Assembly (NCBI GenBank): GCA_964019415.1
Contig: OZ025883.1
Span: 7,045,256-7,109,255, forward strand
DNA from: Ianthella basta
Lineage: Eukaryota > Porifera > Demospongiae > Verongiida > Ianthellidae
Length of the DNA stretch: 64,000 nucleotides
Reading direction: 5' to 3'
Both the position numbers and the translations under genes were made by a program. This document shows, piece after piece, positions 60,201 to 64,000 of this stretch; positions within the stretch are counted from its first letter, which is position 1; each line of letters starts with the position of its first letter. Under the pieces are notes generated by a model. It saw only the letters and a program-made list of their open reading frames with translations. It ran no database searches and was not told where the DNA came from.

Positions 60201-61628
60201 GGTGGGTCAGAAAGACTGTCTCTGTTCTAGTGTCTGTACGTTGTGTATTGCACTCTATTGTAATTTGCCCATTTTTCACATTCAATGTGGTGACCCCTTA
60301 GTGCACAGAGGAGGTTTAGTGTGTGGCTCAGTTAGCTGGTGACATTCAGATTTTGTGCTATTGCTAATTAGGGAGTAGGGAATTCCCCCTTCAACTGCCC
60401 TTACATGTTATCAGGTTTGTGTACCATGTGTCTTCCTTTCCATGAAGCTGTACAAGTACTCAATCTCTTTCGGAACCAGTTCATTGAGGAAATGGATGCT
60501 AATGCTGTCGTTTGGGAACTTCTTCACAGAGGCTGTATCAGTGAGGGTGATAAGAACAAGCTGACACAGTTTGATGAACCGAGGCAATGTAACCAGTTCC
60601 TGCACTGGACTTTGGTGCAAAAGTGCACTGAAGAGGCCTTTGAGACGTTCTGTGACATCATCACTGCAGTAAAGGGCAACCCGAAGATGAAAGTGTTGGG
60701 TGAATCCATGAAGAGCAGACTGGAGACAGGTGGGTATATGTGGGGTGGAGACTGTGTGTGGGTGCATGTGGTTTTGCCTGTGTATGGGAGTGTTATGTGC
60801 AGTGTGCATGGATGTGTGTGTTGCTGAATATTTTAGCCAATCACTGCTGTATTCTGCTTTTTTACTTTGCAATTCCACTCTCTTCAGACCTGCCCTCAGT
60901 ACCGTCATCTTCCAGCTCCCAAAGCGGAGCTACCACTGCTGACAAGGGACCCTCCCCAGAGATGGAGGCACTGCCTACAGCACAGCAAGGTATGCTCCAT
61001 GCAGTGTCACTACACACACGAGTGCACCTCACAGTGTACTGAGTGTGGGAGGTGTGTCAGTGCATGTGTGTGCAGAACCTGGCTATTCTGGACAGCTTTG
61101 GGACAGGCCTATGTGTCCTGACTAGAGAGGTGGTGTTGCATTTTGTCTGTGTGTCACTGAAATGGGACAGTTGGTAGTGTCCTCATTATACAGGTTCTGA
61201 ATTCTGGTGTCCTTTATTTTTTAAAGATGTGTATGTGTGAATGTGTACTTGGAGGGGTTAGAACATCACACTAGTGAGTGGTTCCCAACACCTACTCTGG
61301 TCCCACACCCTTCTCAGATGGACACACCCACTTCCCTATTGACTCCACCCCCACCTTACAAGCCATCAGGAAGTTGATTGTCCGTGAAGTTGCTGAGCAC
61401 TGGAGCCTGATAGCCGTCTACCTTGGTTTTGAGTCCTCTGCTATCATGATGACCAAGACTGACCAAAGTGAGCATGCTTGCACAGCAATGTTTGAGCGGT
61501 GGTTGTCATGGGAACCAGGAACAGGGGAGAAGGATCGGACTTGGCAAACTGTGTTGTCCGCAGTAGAGTACGCTGGACATGAGGCCTTCTCATGCCAACT
61601 CAAGACAGAGCTGTTCAGTCTTCAGTGA
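57275..61628 (+). CDS. ROCO copy 3: long ankyrin-Roc-COR-CARD-death protein
   Basis: Coding exons are 57275-59858, 60058-60120, 60448-60729, 60888-60989 and 61318-61628, all phase 1, total about 1113 codons with no internal stop. The ankyrin region is about 100 residues longer than in copy 1 (extra GVTPLMRAV and GHTPLMWAA repeats), placing the P-loop GNAEHGKST at 308-316. Roc, COR, CARD-like (about 883-976) and death domain (about 1011-1113) follow. Two changes alter the linkers. The first Ser-rich exon is replaced by an unrelated 63-bp exon (AASSRDRGRRIVLCQPVHSV). The second has lost its usual acceptor (TTTGCAG to TTTGCAA), but a CTCTTCAG 15 bases inside restores an in-frame site. These two linker models are inferred. 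A signalling role is likely, as for copy 1. Confidence 0.85.
61074..61222. mobile_element. Pogo/mariner-type MITE remnant in ROCO intron, copy 3
   Basis: Counterpart of 4723-4880 and slightly shorter at the left end (AGAACCTGGCTATTCTGGAC). Confidence 0.35.
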
Positions 61629-62598
61629 ACTTAGACCCCAGCAGTACAGAACTCACAGTACATTGTAACTATACACACACAGTACTAGTATATTGTGTTG
61701 GTGTGTTCACTTGTATCTTAATTGTACGTTTGTGAAAGTTTTGTTGCCAACTGTCCTCTGTAATGATATTCATGATCCGCCATGAAGAGCAAGATGCAAG
61801 CTAATAATTATTATTCGTCACGTGCATGCACAGCTGCGAAGTATTCCACGTGTTCGAACTGGATCGGAGGAGTTTTCGGATACCGGCTCTGTTTTGCGAA
61901 CGCTGGACTTCACTCTGCGTCCCAAAGTATGTTCTGCTCAGGTGAAGACCACATCCCGTGACGACACATGCGGGGAATTATAAGGAACGAGGTAGCGTTT
62001 GGTTCTGCAGCGGTCGTCTTCCTTCTTCACTGAGTCGGCCCCAGTCGTTCACAGTCTTCCCAGACCACTTGACAGTCTCTAATGGACGCGCTCTGGAGGG
62101 CCGTAGACCTCGAGCGGGCGGGAGAGTGAGTTGCGGGCGGAATGCACCAGTTTTCTCACCATTTAGGCCAAGGGTGAGCTGCAACCTTTGCTGGTTGTTC
62201 TGGCCGAGGTACACCCGTAACTGTAGACACGTGGTAGTCTGGTCCAGGCAACCTGTATATATATATGTGTGTGTGTGTGTCAGTCCTTCAACACTCCTTT
62301 CTGTGGTCACCACACACTGCACCCCCTTACTGGGCTGGTGCCCGGCCAGCCCTCCACCCCCGCCTAAATTGCTGTCATCACCTGTATTGATTACTGAGTG
62401 TGGTGTGTACATTCCAGGGGGTTCCCCTTTGTCCAGCCTGCCCCAGTCCTTCCGGTTGTGTTAACCTTATTTATGTCCATTAATATGACATGTGATTGCA
62501 TGCATGTCTGTTACCAATGTGTACACATCCCAGTTGGTATGTTAGTAATGTACAGTGTGTTGTGTCCTACCACCAGACTCCCCTCACACTGTGTACAG
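61629..62598 (+). other. Gene-free spacer between ROCO copy 3 and MLF-like exon
   Basis: Counterpart of 5282-6261 with more small differences (for example near 61770-61850), so this unit is the most diverged of the three. Confidence 0.4.
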
Positions 62599-62758
62599 GT
62601 GAAGGAGACGCAGAAGAGGCTGTACCACAGTGAGTCAGGTGTGAAGAAGATGGCCGTCAGACATCACCTCAGTGAGAGCTCCTACGCAATTGAGTGAAGC
62701 CACAACTTGCTCTCAGGAGAGAGGGTCAAGAGGCAGGACTTTGTCAAGTTGGATGAAG
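62599..62758 (+). pseudogene. MLF-like exon, copy 3
   Basis: It reads VKETQKRLYHSESGVKKMAV, RHHLSESSYAIE, stop, SHNLLSGERVKRQDFVKLDE. It has the same TGA as the other copies plus R-to-Q and G-to-R changes in conserved positions. Confidence 0.7.
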
Positions 62759-63041
62759 GTAGGGGAGATTTGGGTGTGGGGACCAGTGGGGTGGAGATTT
62801 GGGTTTGGGGACCAGTGGGGTAGAGATTTGGGTGTGGGGAGCAGTGAGTGGTAGATGTTTGTGTTAAGAGACTAAATTGAACACTATTGAGAGACAGTGA
62901 TTCATCTTGACCTTGGAAGGAATGAGAGTAGAGAGTGTTCACTAAAGATGGCTACCTACTCCAGTTAATGCCTATTCACCAATAGCTGCAGGTCTGTAGG
63001 CGTCCCCATGACAGCATGCATGCAACACATGCATACATTCA
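62759..63041. other. Spacer with 29-bp repeats
   Basis: Three degenerate 29-bp units lie at about 62766-62850, then sequence as at 28865-29010, then the junction GTCTGTAGG|CGTCCCCATGA that skips 796 bp present in unit 2. Confidence 0.5.

Positions 63042-63127
<86 letters not shown>
63042..63127. repeat. (CA)n microsatellite
   Basis: A pure CA run, less than half the length of its counterpart at 29849-30056. Confidence 0.95.
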
Positions 63128-63129
<2 letters not shown>

Positions 63130-63288
63130 ATGTTACATACATAGCTCGATCTGCAGGTCTAAGGTAGTTCAGTACAGTTAAAATACTGCACATTCACATT
63201 ATCTTTTATGAGTGTTTACGCACTGCATACTGAAAGGCCTTCCATACAATTGCTGTATGGAAGGAAAGGAAGTTATATAGTCAGTGAA

Positions 63289-63458
63289 TCCATTGTAGCA
63301 GTGCACACTAGCCAAAGTTAACAATTATTCAGCCGTTTCAGTGACATTACAGTAGCCTTCATCAGTGATTAAGGTGACTGTAAGGTGACTGCATGCAATG
63401 TCACTGAAACGTCTGAACACTTGTTAACTTTGGCTAGTGTAGACCAAGCTACAATGGA
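63289..63458. mobile_element. Palindromic MITE-like element, copy 2
   Basis: Same inverted arms as 30218-30388, with a few substitutions in the loop. Confidence 0.65.
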
Positions 63459-63607
63459 CAATTTTCCTAGCCACTGCAGTCCTCTACAAACAAGTCAGTG
63501 AATCACACACAATTTAACTGCAAGCTAAACAGTTGTATTTCCTAAAGCTTTGCTAACCCACTTTCCTTCACTTGACTGTGGACTGTAGACTGTATACCGT
63601 ATTGTTC

Positions 63608-63865
63608 CTAATTTTTAGGCTCCCTAATTGTTCGGCACCCGCCTAAGTAAGGTCGGATCATACTTGAATTTTTGACAAAAAATGGCTGCCCCTTATTGTT
63701 CGTCTCGGACTCTAATAAGTCGTCTGCTACGGAGTCTAATAAATCGTCGCACTCAATTAATTCACATTCAAAGTAGAGTGTTGTATCAACAGCAGCCTCC
63801 CACTGCTCCATGTAAGCATGATACCCACAAACAGCTGCCCCTACTGTAAGCGAGAATTCGACCAT
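63608..63865 (-). CDS. Small HIRAN-like open reading frame
   Basis: 85 codons from the ATG at 63865 to TAG at 63608. It starts MVEFSLTVGAAVCGYHAYME and continues QWEAAVDTTLYFECE. The GYH-Y---WEA-VG--L-CE pattern resembles the HIRAN-like segments common in invertebrate and fish genomes, often linked to repeats. The usual continuation (N--D-YAVAV) is replaced by an acidic stretch, so it is likely a fragment. It lies outside the triplicated segment. Function unknown. Confidence 0.35.
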   Translation of the reverse strand: MVEFSLTVGAAVCGYHAYMEQWEAAVDTTLYFECELIECDDLLDSVADDLLESETNNKGQPFFVKNSSMIRPYLGGCRTIREPKN

Positions 63866-64000
63866 TTTGTTTTCTATTAGATATTCCGTCGTGTACTCTA
63901 ATTAGTTATCATAAATTCCTAATGTTTCGTCGCAACCCATATATTCCTAAGTGCCGACTTGGATCTGTGTTTTATTCTGCTGAAAAGTTAGGGACAATAC
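63866..64000. other. Window end, nothing recognised
   Basis: AT-rich unique sequence. Confidence 0.3.

Overview
The window looks like animal nuclear DNA, most likely from a sponge or another early-branching invertebrate. The reasons are intron-containing genes with GT-AG splice sites, a ROCO protein that combines ankyrin repeats, Roc GTPase, COR, a CARD-like domain and a death domain, gene fragments related to animal mTOR and myeloid leukemia factor (MLF), an hAT transposon, a LINE fragment, and many simple repeats. The phylum is inferred from this gene content; no species is recognised.

The main structure is a tandem array. A five-coding-exon ROCO gene occurs three times on the + strand, with start codons at 514, 23603 and 57275. 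The unit periods are about 23.1 kb and 33.7 kb. Copy 1 (about 1033 codons) and copy 3 (about 1113 codons) read through all predicted exons in phase. Copy 2 carries a 5-nt deletion inside its ankyrin repeats and is probably broken or N-terminally shortened. Copies 2 and 3 keep their promoter region, with a perfect TGACGTCA site, and two non-coding 5' exons. Copy 1 is cut by the window edge.

Each ROCO gene is followed by an MLF-like exon with a shared in-frame TGA. The two complete spacers (about 6.3-22.1 kb and 28.8-55.8 kb) also hold many loose exons of the mTOR gene: a segment at the start of the FAT region, three further FAT-region segments, two adjacent kinase-domain segments, and the C-terminal FATC exon. 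They keep their splice sites but are duplicated, out of order relative to mTOR, and marked by stops and frameshifts. They are therefore remnants of an unprocessed, rearranged mTOR pseudogene and not a working gene. The stop shared by all copies of one exon shows that inactivation came before the duplications.

The spacers are full of tandem repeats: a 12-bp C-rich minisatellite (7.4-10.0 kb and 38.3-39.0 kb), a 21-bp satellite with a higher-order period (15.5-16.1 kb and 30.9-32.5 kb), polypyrimidine blocks after every FATC exon, 13-, 29-, 63- and 74-bp repeats, and long CA runs. Mobile elements include a 728-bp inverted-repeat element inside an intron of ROCO copy 1, a 2.9-kb hAT element at 39950-42841 with two empty sister sites, pogo/mariner-type MITEs, palindromic elements and a LINE reverse-transcriptase fragment. 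The long open frames in the satellites (for example 8323-9912 and 31132-32214) are by-products of repeat units divisible by three.

Functionally, the only genes that look alive are ROCO copies 1 and 3. Their architecture, ankyrin sensor region plus GTPase switch plus two death-fold domains, suggests an innate-immune or cell-death signalling protein family expanding by tandem duplication.
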